Origin: Leishmania martiniquensis
Taxonomy: Eukaryota > Euglenozoa > Kinetoplastea > Trypanosomatida > Trypanosomatidae
Direction: 5' to 3'
Length of the DNA: 64,000 nt
Assembly: GCF_017916325.1 (NCBI RefSeq)
Contig: NC_090169.1
Coordinates: forward strand, 1 to 64,000
Shown here: positions 50,596 to 62,100 of the stretch, piece by piece
How positions within the stretch are numbered: the stretch's first letter is position 1
Layout of the letters: every line of letters starts with the position of its first letter
Position numbers and translations under genes: made by a program
Notes under the pieces: generated by a model
What the model saw: only the letters and a program-made list of their open reading frames with translations
What the model was told of the DNA's origin: nothing
Databases searched by the model: none

Positions 50596-53039
50596 GCTTG
50601 GTGCCAGCTTCGTAGGCATCCACTGGGATGCCAGCATTGTACAGGCATTCAGTAACAGTAATGCAAGGGCGTCTGCGGCCACCGCGTTGAAGGCCCAGCA
50701 GCGGACCTGCATGTCTATGCGGCTTCATTCTTGCAATCGTTTTCGCCTTGTGTTGCTTCTCCAGCTTCGTGCTCTGCCCAGGCCCCCCCTCCCCCCATAC
50801 GCGTCCTTTGTTTTCCCTTCCACCAGCGCCTTCTGGTCCGTAGACGCTCGTCTTTTTCCCTTTCTCTTTCCCTGGCGGCGGTCGAACAATCTAGTGGCAC
50901 TGCAGAGAGCCTTGAGTATGCCTCTCTCCCCTCTTCCCCAGCACTGCGTAAGAGATCCACTTCCCACTTCTGTGCGCATGTGTGTGTGTGTGCGTGGGCG
51001 GCACAGCTCTCATGTGCATGTGCGACGTGTGTAGATGTATGTCTACCTGCCCGCCTCTCCCTCGGTGTATGTGTTCCCGGTGCGGACGTGCAGAATGTCT
51101 GCTCGTCGTCTCCCCCCTCTTTTTGGTGTCGATCGTGGATGGTAAAGGTGCGTTGCTAAGCGACAAGGACACGGACGCGAATGTAGCACTCAGGGAAGGC
51201 ACACACTCGGGCCTTGCCAGGTCGCTGAGTCGGACCAGTCTGTGCAGATCTGGGGTTAGATGCTGGAGATGGGTAGAACAGGAGAGACTCGCCTCACGCT
51301 TCGCGAGCGTTGCGCCCACTTAGGCGAGAGGGAGTTGTCCGATGCCGCCTTTTGAAAGTGGCGTGCTTTCCACTGCTTCTGCCCATCTGAAGAGGTGCCT
51401 CTGCTTCAGCGTGTTTGGTTGAGGTGCGCTGGTGATGTGTGCACGGCCTTCTCCCCGTCCCCCTCCCTCTCCTCTCGCTGGCCGTTTCTCCATAGAGTGT
51501 GTCGCAGCGAATTCCCGAGCCGCCTCAACTTCGCACCGCTTTCTCACCTTTTCCTCTCCTCTTCATGCCTTCTTGGATGTCGCGACTCTTTTTTGTGTCT
51601 GTTCGGACATTGAACGTGGCGGCCGCGGCGCGGCAGCGCAGGGGGAGAACGTTCTACTGTACGAGAGGAAGGGCAGAATATGGCGAATGAGCTGCTTCGG
51701 GAAAAGAAACTCTGGGGAGGTGCTACGAGAGCGGCAGTGAACGTGGCAGTGGAAGGCGGGCCCGTTGCGTAGTACGAGAGAGGAGACCGAAAGGACCTCT
51801 GGAATCTTCCAGCGGAGGCTGAAGGCGCACCCGCACAGCGATGCGCAGCGGTGCGCGGTGTGGTGTGCTGAATTCGTTTCCGCCCTCTGTGGCTCCCTCG
51901 CGTCACTGAGAGGGTTCCCATCCTCTCCTCTTTCGTGATTTGGTGACTGCTCTTTCGCGCTTGCGTTTCTGTGCGTGCCTCCTCCCTCGCGATGTCGCCT
52001 TTTCCTATCGTGACGTGACGTCTCTGTGTTTTTTTTTCGCTTCGCTATGATGCGCATCTCTCTCTCTCTGTTTTGCCACAGTGCCGCAGTGGCGGCGCTT
52101 GTCTGAGCGGAAGAAATTAATTGCATCCGGGAGAAAGGGCAGAGATAGCGGAAGACACACACACACATGGGCTCGTGCTCCTGCCGCAAACGTGTGTGTG
52201 TGCACGGTACCTGTGCGCATACTGCACGTGTGGGCGGGGAGGGGGAGGTGATCGATGCACACATATAACAACCTGTCAGTACCGGCGGCCTCCCTCACTC
52301 TCTCGCTCTCGTGTAACGTTTGCATCTGTGCAGTCAGAGCCACACGCATTCGGGTGCCTCGCAAGTGTACTGTGCTTTACAGGGCGGTTGTGTTCGCCTC
52401 CACTTGCTGCACGCCTGCAGGGAAAAACGCCGCTGGCTAAGAGGAACACGTTGTTGTGCACTTCTGCGTCCTCTCGTGTGTCAAGAAGCGATCGGTGTGC
52501 ACCGGTGCCGAGCATTTCTGCAAGTCTCTCACCCCCGGGTGCTCGTGCAGATCACTGCTCGCAGCTCTAGCGCAGCTAGCGCACGATACAACTTCCTTCC
52601 TCGTTGGGGGTTAGTGTGCCTTTATGCTGCAGCCGTTGCGGCTGCCATTAAAACGGTGCACAACGGGCAGCTTTTTTTTTCTCCTCCTCGCTGCCACGCC
52701 CCCTTTCTCTTTTTTCTCCTTGCGTTTATTTCTACCCCGCCTATACCGCTGTTTGTGCGTGGCCTACTTGAAGACGCTCCTGTTTTCTCTGGCGCTTGCG
52801 TGTCTGAAGGGGGTCGCACACACGTCTGTGTGCTACCCCTCCGCCTCTTCTCCTTTGCTGTTGTCTTCAGCTTCCGCAGAGGGCAGGAAAAAGGCATGCA
52901 GAGGCAATCGGCAAGGGCCTCCCCGCATTGCGATGCAAAGACGGCACCCTGCGCTTTCTCACACGCTGCGCCACAGCCCCCTCTCCCCTTTCCCCTCCCT
53001 CCTCCCTCTCTTTCGCCCCGACCCCCTCTTGTTGCTCGC

Positions 53040-53095
53040 GCCTTTCTTGTCTTTTCTACCGCCACCTCCTCTTTTCGTCTCTCTTTGTCTCGCAG
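53040..53095 (+). promoter_or_regulatory. Strong spliced-leader acceptor within the MDH2-MDH3 gap
   Basis: A long pyrimidine tract (CCTTTCTTGTCTTTTCTACC, then CCTCTTTTCGTCTCTCTTTG) ends in AG at 53094-53095. The nearest annotated MDH start is about 1 kb away, so it more likely serves a small gene at 53189. Confidence 0.5.
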
Positions 53096-53188
53096 CGGTG
53101 AGCCGGTTGCCAACGTACCTCGATAGGATTGCCCGCCCTGTTCTTCATATATCCAGCCAGACGCTGTTCTCTCCCCCTTTATATATCT

Positions 53189-53424
53189 ATGCCGGCTTTA
53201 CGTGTCGGGCATATTAAACTGCCCTTGTTTACACCGATGACTTCCACAACCGCACAGCGTCGGGACACCAGTCCGGAGTACCGCCTGCATTCGCCATGTA
53301 TATGAGGACGCCATCGCCGGTGCTTCTGATTGAATATCATCAAGGCAGTATGCTCGAAAACTTTGGCGAGCGTGCATCGGATGACGTCGCACACTTTTTG
53401 GGGGGTTGCTTTACCTTCTCATGA
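53189..53424 (+). pseudogene. Possible small gene with a frame break
   Basis: The first ATG after the acceptor at 53095 opens a 38-codon frame (53189-53305; begins MPALRVGHIKLPLFTPM). A second frame, with ATG at 53296, overlaps its end and runs 42 codons to 53424 (contains VLLIEYHQGSMLENFGERAS). Both look protein-like and would join with a single frame change, giving about 78 residues. It may be a small gene broken by a real or sequencing frameshift, or two chance frames. I do not recognise the product. Confidence 0.3.
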
Positions 53425-54088
53425 TACCTCAGCACCTGCTCATGATGCAACACGGGCATGGGGGCTGGGGTGCGCGCGTGTATGATTGCTCAGTTCCCTT
53501 GAGCTCTTAGGGCAAAGAGGAAAGCGGGGGAACTCGAAAGCCTGACGATATGTGATAGACCACAGGACGAGAGAGGATGCTTGCCCTTCATCTATCCCCC
53601 TCCCTACACTAGCACCCGTCTCTGTGCGTGTAGATACCTTTGGTTGCGATGATTGCGTAGCTCGCTCGTGGTATCAGCGCCGCGCGCGGGCACACGATGT
53701 TTGTTTCCCTCTCTTTCTGGCCTCGCTGGTGCCTCGTGCCTTGCGCAGTGACGCGAGAACTGTTTAGCTCCGGCGCAAAGCGCACTCGAGGGTCTCCGGA
53801 TGGAGGCGGTGACTCGATAAGGTCATGCCGGACTGCATGCGTAAAGTGTATACGCGCTCCCGCCGCCGCCCGTGGCCGGACAGCTGCGCCTGCCATCTCT
53901 TCATATTTCTTTGCTTCCCATCTGCTCTGCTTTCTGTTTTTCTTTTGTGTGTGTGTGTGTGCCTCTGCCGACTCTCCGGGTCGAAGTTCTTCACCGGAGG
54001 AAAACGTCTGCGCTCTGTGCTTTCATCACGTCTCTTTCGCTGCCCTCGCCTTCTCCACGCACCCCTGCTCACCAGGCCGCCGCAGCCG

Positions 54089-55084
54089 ATGAGACAATCA
54101 GCCTCACATCGCTTCAAAGTTGCCGTCCTCGGCGCTAGCGGGGCCATTGGCCAGCCACTCTGTCTGGCGCTCGTTCAGAAGAAACTTGTCAGTGAACTAT
54201 CCCTATACGACATTGTGCAGCCGCGCGGCGTCGCTGTCGACCTCTCGCATTTCCCACGCAAGGTCAAGGTAACAGGATGCTCAACAACGTGGATCCACAA
54301 GGCCCTAGATGGGGCAGACCTTGTCCTGATGACGGCTGGCATGCCACGCCGCCCTGGAATGACCCACGATGACCTCTTCAACACAAATGCCCACACTGTG
54401 CACGAGCTGAGTGCGGCAGTGGCGAAGCACGCTCCCAAAGCGATTGTAGCCGTTATTAGCAATCCACTGAACAGCATGGTGCCTGTCGCAGCAGAGACGC
54501 TACGGCGGGCTGGGGTATATGACCCGCGCAAGATCTTTGGTCTCATTTCACTGAACATGATGCGGGCACGCAAGATGCTGGGCGACTTTACCGGCCTGGA
54601 CCCAGAGACGCTGGACGTGCCCGTCATTGGGGGGCTTAGTGGGCAGACCATTGTTCCTCTTTTCTCCCAGTCTGGCGTGGCGTTGGAGCGAGCGCAGGCC
54701 GAGTATCTGACGCACCGCGTGCGCGTGGGTGGCGATGAGGTCGTGAAGGCCAAGGAGGGCCGTGGGTCTTCGTCTTTGTCGATGGCGTTTGCGGCTGCGG
54801 AATGGGCAGACGGCGTACTTCGTGCGATGGACGGCGAGAAGACGTTGCTGCGCTGCTCTATGGTCGAAAGCCCACTGTTCGCTGATAAGTGCCGCTTCTT
54901 TGGTAGCACCGTGGAGGTTGGAAGGGAGGGAGTTGAGCGGGTGCTGCCGCTGCCGCCGCTGAACGACTATGAGGAGGAGCAGCTGGACCGTTGCCTGCCG
55001 GACCTGGAAAAGAACATCCGTAAGGGCGTACAATTCGTGGCGGATAAAACGGCCGCCTCGTCACCCACGTACACCTCGTCGTAG
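54089..55084 (+). CDS. Malate dehydrogenase-like protein lacking the catalytic Asp/His pair (MDH cluster gene 3)
   Basis: A 331-aa MDH-family protein. The NAD loop GASGAIG (15-21), the first substrate arginine (Arg87 in RRPGM), Asn125 and Arg159 are kept. The catalytic pair is lost: Asp156 is Asn (GLISLNMMR) and His183 is Leu (GGLSG). The second loop arginine is His93 (MTHDD). Dinucleotide binding looks possible; malate chemistry does not. The protein is full length and otherwise well conserved, with an extra C-terminal tail (TAASSPTYTSS). An in-frame ATG exists at 53825, but the 88 extra residues are a translation of the pyrimidine-rich trans-splicing region; the ATG at 54089 matches the start register of the other cluster members. 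Confidence 0.9.
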   Translation: MRQSASHRFKVAVLGASGAIGQPLCLALVQKKLVSELSLYDIVQPRGVAVDLSHFPRKVKVTGCSTTWIHKALDGADLVLMTAGMPRRPGMTHDDLFNTNAHTVHELSAAVAKHAPKAIVAVISNPLNSMVPVAAETLRRAGVYDPRKIFGLISLNMMRARKMLGDFTGLDPETLDVPVIGGLSGQTIVPLFSQSGVALERAQAEYLTHRVRVGGDEVVKAKEGRGSSSLSMAFAAAEWADGVLRAMDGEKTLLRCSMVESPLFADKCRFFGSTVEVGREGVERVLPLPPLNDYEEEQLDRCLPDLEKNIRKGVQFVADKTAASSPTYTSS

Positions 55085-56284
55085 AAGAGGTTACAGGGTC
55101 GTGTCGGGCGCGTGACACAGCATGAAAACGCATTGCACCGCATAGCTCTCTCTATCTACCGTCCTGTTTGCTCTCAAGGTCTCCTCGTTGATAGGATGGC
55201 GCTTTTTCTGCTGCCCCCCCTTCTCCATGCGATCCGCCCGCTAGACAACTTTTTTTTGCTGCGCATGCGTGGAGGGGCGGGTGGAAACGACCCTCTGAAT
55301 GTGATTTTCTTAGACCTCTCACGTTTTTTCTATCTGTTCTCAAACGCGGTGTACGCGCTTGCACTCGCTCGCCGCTACCTCCTTCTCTTCCTGCCCTGCC
55401 GCTGAGCTGCGCCCCTGCTTCCCGCACCACGATGGGTGCTCGCATTTCCGTTTTCGTTTTATCTCCTTCTCGTCACCTCTCTTCCACCACCGGTTCTCAC
55501 TTCCCCCTCTTCACCACTGGTGTGGCTGTTCCCCTCCCCCTCAAAAACGCACAAAGATAGCCGTGCACGCCCTGAGCCACAGCCATAGAAATGCAAATCG
55601 TTAGGAGACATGCAAACGAGGCGAGTACGTCCCTGATGGGTAAGCGTAGGCTGCAGAAAACTGTTAGAAGACTGCAACCATCCTTCTCGGACGCTCAGCA
55701 TCAGAATCAATTGCGCCGTCATCCGCCCCCCTCCCCATCGGATCTACACATGGCTGGCCGGCCCCTGCGCGTTCACTCTAGGTATTTGTGTTGCCGTTTC
55801 TCTCTCGCTGAGGCAGTCTCACGCGAATTTTTCTCGCTCGGCGTGGAGGAAACAAAAGGTGCGCTCTGCTTCTGTCTTTGTCTGTCTGTGTGTGTGGGGA
55901 GGGGGATATCTGTGACACGTATTCGCCCTGCCACTCTCTTTTTTTCCTCTTCCCAACCGGTCCTGCGCGGACCCCCCCGCCCGCCTTCCTACACCACCAC
56001 CACCGCCCCTGTTGCTTCCTGCTCACATTACCTTCCCTACCTCTCTTCCTTTCTCTGCCCGCGCATGCGCTCGGTCGCTTCATGGCGTAGTGTTCCTCCT
56101 CTCGCCCGCTTCTTTCGTTTCCCTTTCTCTTCGTTGCGTCTCTGTGTGTGTGCTGATGCTCGTCGAGGATGCGCGGCCGACAGCCTCTTTCTCTTTCTGT
56201 GCGTAAGCGCGGGCAGAATCACGTGCCACGGTCGCTCGTCCCCTCACTCGGAACGGCATGCAGACGTGCGCGTTCGTCTCTGCT

Positions 56285-56770
56285 CGTGAGCCGATCTTTT
56301 TTTTTCCTTTCTCCTGCGAGCACGTTCGGCAAGTACAAAAGAGCGAGGGGGAGATAGCGAAGTGATTTCACGGTGAGGAGGGAGCCGAAGTACTCTGCCC
56401 CGCGGCCATGGCATCGTTCACCCGCCACGCACCACCTTTTCTCCCCGTTGTGCTCTCCGGGCCATTTCTGATCTCGATGAAGCGAGTCGCTCTAACTGGT
56501 CGCTTCCCCTCCGCCCCCCTCCCTCCCTGTATTGCGCGTCGCGGCAGGAGTCCATGAGCGGCGGAAAGGGGGTGCCCTAACGGCTAACTGTTAGTGAGCG
56601 GTGCTGTCCGTTGATGCCTCGAAGACGGAAGCGTTCTCACGGATAGCGTTTCCAGCACGAGAGAGGTACCGCGTGCGCGGCTGGAGGGTTACCGGATTGG
56701 CGGACTTCTCCAGGGAAATGGGGGGAACCCGCGAGCTGAGTGGGGTTGGGCGGCGTGCATTGGATAGCAT
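56285..56770 (+). repeat. 486-bp repeat, copy B
   Basis: Same length as 31748-32233 and no visible difference. Flanking sequence differs at both ends. It is 24,537 bp from copy A and in the same orientation. Confidence 0.9.
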
Positions 56771-57464
56771 TGTGTCTACCTTTTCGAATCGCCCTTCGTG
56801 CTCCTTCGTCGCTGTCGTTTCGTGACCATCTCCAGGATCGTCACGGTGTTCGAGCGCGAAGGAGGCGAAGGCGACATGGAAACTACGCAGGTGTTCAGGC
56901 TGCAGCACACACAAGCGTGCGCGCACTCATGCAAGTGGTTCGATGCTGTAGCACCTGAAGGCGTAAGTAGCAGAGAAAGGGGAAGCACATCATGGACACT
57001 TGCAGTATGACGCAGACAGAACGCCACATTGAAGCGTAACAAAGAGAGACCTCTCAGCGCTGATAACACACCGGGGCGACGGCAAGTGTGAAAGGTAACG
57101 AGGTGAAGCAAACGAGGATATGCGGGGGGGCGCACAAAGGCGAGAGCTCTGGAGAGGTCGCCGGCGCGGGTGTATCCTAGCAGCCCTCTCCCTCTTGCTC
57201 GGTGCTCATGCTGCGGTGGGGCGGCTCCAGAGTTGACCGGTGGACGGTGAGCGGAGGGCTTGTCTGTTCTACTTACCTTCATACCGCCAAGGTTTCGTCG
57301 TCTTTGGCACAAGCCGCTGCTCTTCAATTCGCCCTCAGGTCTTTGACTCTCTCTCTCTCTAGAACGCGATCGGCACGCGCGAAGAGTCAAGGGCACACAA
57401 AAGTATCGTGAGAGCATCGCTCTCGCTTCTGACGATTCAGAAGGCGCCTACCATCTTCTAACCA

Positions 57465-57525
57465 TCTTCCCCGTGGCGCTGACCTCTCCCCTTCACCTTT
57501 GCTGCCTTCATTTCTCACTTTCGAG
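57465..57525 (+). promoter_or_regulatory. Probable spliced-leader acceptor for MDH gene 4
   Basis: Pyrimidine-rich sequence (CCTCTCCCCTTCACCTTTGC, then TGCCTTCATTTCTCACTTTC) ends in AG at 57524-57525, giving a 5' UTR of about 210 nt. An alternative CT-repeat acceptor ends at 57362. Confidence 0.5.
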
Positions 57526-57734
57526 ATACACGAGCACCGACACTCTCACTCTGGTTTAAAAAAAGGGTACACCTTCGGGGCACGGCGCGCGTTAGGCTCT
57601 CTACGCGAAGCGCCGAGCGCGTGCACCACTGCTCAGCACTGAAACCATACGTACACCTACGCGCGCGCTAGCCTTGTCGGTGCGCAAGCTCTACAGCACA
57701 AGCGATCCCAAGCGCCACCCGTTCATCGGCAGCC

Positions 57735-58727
57735 ATGCGCTCCTCTCCGGCTCTTCTGTCCCGTGTTGCTGTCTTGGGTGCCGCCGGCGGCATCGGCCAG
57801 CCTCTCTCTCTCCTCTTGAAGTGCAGCCCACTGGTGACGGGTCTTGCGCTGTACGACATTCGAGGCGGACCAGGCGTTGCTGCCGACCTCTTGCACATAC
57901 CTTCACCGGCGGAGGTTGCAGGGTTTTTCTCAGACGAGCTAGAAAGCGCCGTGAAGGGCGCAGACTTGGTGCTCGTCGTCGCGGGAATACCCCGTAAGCC
58001 GGGCATGACGCGCGACGATCTGTTCAACATCAACGCTGGCATTGTGCGCGATCTTGTCGTTGCCGTTGGCACACACGCGCCAAATGCGATCATCGGTGTC
58101 ATCACCAACCCCGTCAACAGCACCGTGCCAGTCGCTGCTGAGGCGCTGAAGAAGCTCGGTGTGTACAATCCTCGCAAGCTGTTTGGTGTCACCACACTCG
58201 ACGTTGTCCGTGCCCGCACCTTCGTCGCAGAAGCGGTCGGCCAGCGCCCGATGGACGTCCACGTCCCGGTCGTTGGTGGCCACAGCGGTGAGACGATTGT
58301 GCCGCTTCTGTCCGGCTTCCCGTCGCTGTCTGAAGAGCAGGTGCAGCAGCTGACGCACCGCATCCGGTGTGCCGGTGATGAGGTGGTGAAGGCGAAAGCG
58401 GGAAAGGGCTCGGCGACGCTGTCCGTGGCGTACGCCGCATCGGAATGGGCTTTCTCGATACTCAAGGCTCTCCGTGGTGACAAGGGCATTGCTGAGTACG
58501 CTCTCGTCGAAAACGAACTCCAGCAGCCACACTGCCGCTTTTTCGGTTGCGCAGCGGAGCTTGGCATGCAGGGCGTGGAGCGCGTCCTGCCAATGCCAGC
58601 ACTGAGCACCTACGAGCAGCAGCTGCTGGACTCGTGCATTGCTGCGCTCAGCATCGAGCTGAGAAGAGGGGTCGATTTTGGCACAGAAAAGAACACACAT
58701 GACGCCGTTAAGCTGAGCAGCGAATGA
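57735..58727 (+). CDS. MDH: Malate dehydrogenase, catalytically intact (MDH cluster gene 4)
   Basis: A 330-aa NAD-dependent malate dehydrogenase. The NAD loop GAAGGIG, Asp41, Arg87, Arg93, Asn125, Asp156, Arg159 and His183 are all present. The N-terminus [10 protein letters not shown] is short, basic and Ser-rich, compatible with a trypanosomatid mitochondrial mini-presequence; Leishmania is reported to have a mitochondrial MDH on the equivalent chromosome. The C-terminal half after residue 210 and the first 86 residues differ from gene 2, but residues 87-210 are identical through a shared 373-bp tract. The C-terminus is longer than in gene 2 (ends VKLSSE), with no glycosomal signal. Confidence 0.96.
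   Translation: MRSSPALLSRVAVLGAAGGIGQPLSLLLKCSPLVTGLALYDIRGGPGVAADLLHIPSPAEVAGFFSDELESAVKGADLVLVVAGIPRKPGMTRDDLFNINAGIVRDLVVAVGTHAPNAIIGVITNPVNSTVPVAAEALKKLGVYNPRKLFGVTTLDVVRARTFVAEAVGQRPMDVHVPVVGGHSGETIVPLLSGFPSLSEEQVQQLTHRIRCAGDEVVKAKAGKGSATLSVAYAASEWAFSILKALRGDKGIAEYALVENELQQPHCRFFGCAAELGMQGVERVLPMPALSTYEQQLLDSCIAALSIELRRGVDFGTEKNTHDAVKLSSE
57993..58365 (+). repeat. 373-bp tract shared with MDH gene 2
   Basis: Identical to 49900-50272; see that entry. It begins at CGTAAGCCGGGCATGACG and ends at ACGCACCGCATCC. Confidence 0.93.
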
Positions 58728-59199
58728 TTCCCCTCCCCCCTCGGCTCTCCGACCAGGAGCGCTGCGCTGCGATGTTTGATTTCGCTGGAATCTCGTCACC
58801 CTCACGCGTAGCCTACGTTTTTTTTATCTCGGTTTTACCTGTTTCGGCTTGCAGTTACTCAGGGAGAACGGAGGGAGGACTGGTGGAGGAGGGAGAGGGG
58901 ATATGAAGGAGGAGTGGGTGTGCATTGTAGCTGCGGAGGGTGTGGTGCGTCTCCGCAGCACCTCATCTCCTCCGCGTTTTTACTGCCTGTGTTCTTCCAT
59001 CCTCTGCAGCACAGCCAATTCACACAGATGTGTACGATGGCGTATGCCTACTAAGAGGCAGTGCGTTTTGATGGGCGTCGCCTCCTTTCGAGGCCCTTGT
59101 CTTCTCCCAGCGGCAGGCGCGTGAGGTAAGCTCCACCCCACTCTGAGGGAGACAGCGTACTGTGCGAATGCGTCTGCATCAGTTGCCAGAGTACATTAG
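58728..59199. other. Region downstream of MDH gene 4
   Basis: Probably the 3' UTR of MDH gene 4; no gene supported. Confidence 0.5.
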
Positions 59200-62100
59200 T
59201 TGGCCGCCACGGTGGTGCTCGTTGCACAGGTGAGCCGGTCCCGGCGTAGTTACCGGAAGAGGCTTGCCCAAATCCCACCCGCACGTGGGCTCGTCATGCG
59301 GAGAAGCGAGAGGCTTGCGCTCCATCGTTGGCCAGAATTCAGTGAGGGCCACGCGTCTTTTCATCGGTGCGGCATCACAAGCGACTCGTGGAGGGCCTGA
59401 TGGGGGGGCGAGCAGTCCGCTCATTACACCCGAATGCGGCTAACAGTAGGCTCTTGAGAAGTGAAGACGACCGCCCTAAAGCGCGCGCCTATCGCGCACA
59501 CTGCACGAAAAGGACGAGCATCTTCAGAGGTCGCCTGTGCGAGGGTGAGACGGAGTTGAGAAGAGGTTCCGGGAGCCGCAGTCCTGCATCGCTTCTCGTG
59601 AGCCCGCGCTCGAGCTCAAACGCTTTGCGAGCGACCGGAGACGGCTCTTCACGGGTTTCCGCGGCTTTGCACAAGGAGCCGGCCAGCGAGGTCATGCTGC
59701 CTGGGGTACTGCGCTCCGTCTTGAGAGAGGCGCGAGCGCAGACTGTCGCTCAGCAGCCCCAACCACAGGCGACGGTTGTGTGGCGCAAGGTGCTCAGGTG
59801 GCGCTCAAGTCAGCGGGCCTTGGACCAGAGAGGGCAAGGAGGGGGTGCCTTACGTGGCGCGCAATTCGCGAACGCCATGAGGCCTGGGCCACCGTGAGAA
59901 GCGCCCTCCTCGCCGCCAAATGTGCGGCGTGAAGCTGGGCAGCTGGTGCGGCCACTGCCACGGGGGTGGGCCAGGCGTTCAAGACAGCGGGAAAGGATGC
60001 GAGCGGCGCTAGAGGAGAGTGTGGCGCAGTTTGGGCAAGGGGATTGGTGCTCCGCCACCTGCTCGCAGACATGCGGCCTGTGGCCCTGCTCAGCCATGCG
60101 CTTGGGTGCAAGCGCTCTACCGCTGAGTGGGCAGATCGCAATGCTGCGGAGTCACGCGGTGGAATGGGCCGCTGCAGCAAATACACACGCCCGCCTCGCG
60201 TCCTTATGAAGTTTGGTGAGCTTCGTCACGAACATGCGCTGTGGGGCGCAGCGCTTAGAGCGATCAGCGTGCTGCTTTTCTTCCTCAGCAAGCGAGGCTG
60301 CGGTACTGCACCGACGTGCTCCGGGTGTGCTGCGGCACGTGGGGGCACGCGACGGGCCATCTGCTGCCTGCGTGGAAAGCGTAGGATCGCTCTGTACTTT
60401 AGTGCCGCGACCAAAACCAGCAGAGCTCGCGCTCTCCGCCTCCGATCTGCGCTGTGTGAAGGGCGTGTAGAGAAAGCGGCGGCTCTGGTGCAGTGGCGGA
60501 TGACTGCAAGAAGTGAGAAGGCACTAAATGAGGCAGCATGCGCGCAGTCGCAGGCCTAGAGCATGCGGTGTGCTGCTCTCGCACATGCACTCGACGTACG
60601 GCCTGAAGTACCGTCTTGCACACCCCACAAATCCTACCCCAGGGCAAGCTTGCGCACGCGTACGAGTTACGGAAGAGGAGCGCGGGGCCCTCCTCTTCCC
60701 TCTGCAAATGGCGCGCATGAGCAGCGGTGCGTTTTGCTGAGTTGCGCGGGTGTGGCAAGCTGAGCAGTGAGAAGGAGCAGCGGCTGCAGCGCTTTCGGCA
60801 TGCGTCTGACTAAAACGCCCCCCTCCCTGCATGTTAACGGCCAACGCAGCTCCCCTAGGGCCCCTCCGTGACAGATGCGGATATGCGGAAGGCACTGCCA
60901 GCTGCAGACGTGCTAGAGCGGAGCGCAGCGTCGAACCTTCTCGTGAAGTTCTTCAGCGCCGTGGAAGGGAAGACGAGACCCTTCAGGCAACGAGTTATCT
61001 TCTCACCGCGACCAGTGCAGGGTCGGCTGGAAGAGCTGCTACTGCACTGCGGGTGTTTGTGTGTGGGGGGAGGGGGCCGCTCTGCACGAGTGCGGCATAC
61101 CAACGGGATCTGAATGCGCCGATTTTTTCAGGGGGAAGGGGGGGCATTTTCTACCACCACGCGCCTACAGCCGCTTTTTAGCTCATGAGTGAGGAAGTTG
61201 CCCTACGTGAATCCATGAAGAGCACACCCGATACGCTTAGGTGCGAGCCCGGAGGTGATGACAGAATATCACAGCGAGGTTGCCCTTCGGCATTCCATGC
61301 TTGCTAAGCGACGGCCCACCTTCGACGCTCATGTGAAGGGTTGGATCGACCGCATCCGCAGCTGACGGGATGGGGGACGGGCCGCGAAGGCAGTCATGCA
61401 GACATTTCGAAGCGCCATAAAAATGCTTTGCATACCAACTGGGATGGCGACCGGGTCGATGCCTTCAAGGGGAGCACTCACTTGCCGAGTGGTGGTTGGT
61501 GGCAGCCTTGGAGCGGCCTGCTTTCGAGAGCACACGTGCGTGAAGCGGCCAAGTGCTGCAGGAAGCCCTTGAGCAGTGGAATCGCTTGGTGGGGGCTGCC
61601 TTTGGCCTGCCGCACGAGTGATGCATTTTGGTCTGCACAGTGTTTTGTTCACGACGGCGCGCCGCCTGTCTTCGAGATGGCCACAATGCCATCCTCCCCT
61701 CTCTCCCTAGCCCCTTGCGGGCCGTGTCTGCATCTGAGCGCATGAGGCGAGGCTCGCGCGTGACGTCGAGAGGCTGCAGCGAATTGGCAACGCTGTGCTG
61801 CGCGTCCTCCGGCTCCTGCCGCCTGATGCGATCTTCATATCGGTACGGGGCCCGGCAATTAGTCAGCGGTGTGTATTCATGGGCGTGCGAGGCTGCTGTT
61901 TGTCACCGGTGGTCGGTGGGAGAGGGGGCGCCAGATCTACACAGCATCTACGCGGCTGAGCTTTGCCCAGCTTCCACCGCTTTTCAAGAATTCACACCAC
62001 TTCTAAAGCGGCAAGCAGCATGGTGCTGACGCGATGGCAGCATGCCGGTTCTCTCCACCCTTCTGGGAAGGTCATTCACGCGGTTATGCGACCAATGCTG

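Larger units (their letters stand above)
50596..54088. other. Long intergenic region MDH2-MDH3
   Basis: About 3.5 kb. Most long frames are low-complexity translations of pyrimidine- or purine-rich DNA (for example around 52320-53126). A strong splice acceptor at 53095 and two protein-like frames just after it (53189-53424) hint at a small gene. GT repeats occur near 50980 and at 53947-53961. Confidence 0.6.
55085..57734. other. Intergenic region MDH3-MDH4 with repeat
   Basis: About 2.65 kb with no supported gene. It contains the second copy of the 486-bp repeat (56285-56770). It also has pyrimidine tracts followed by AG at 57361-57362 and 57524-57525, upstream of MDH gene 4. Confidence 0.6.

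Noticed and set aside
52320..53126. A 268-codon plus-strand frame between MDH genes 2 and 3
   Set aside because: Phe/Leu/Pro/Ser/Cys-rich translation of polypyrimidine tracts; no protein-like pattern.
53825..54088. An 88-residue N-terminal extension of MDH gene 3
   Set aside because: The extension is a translation of the pyrimidine-rich upstream region, which includes a GT repeat; the ATG at 54089 matches the start of the paralogues.
57668..58609. A 313-codon antisense frame across MDH gene 4 (and a 231-codon one across MDH gene 2)
   Set aside because: It is a by-product of GC-rich codon use in the sense gene; the sense MDH has all catalytic motifs, and the antisense frames repeat only because the coding tract is duplicated.
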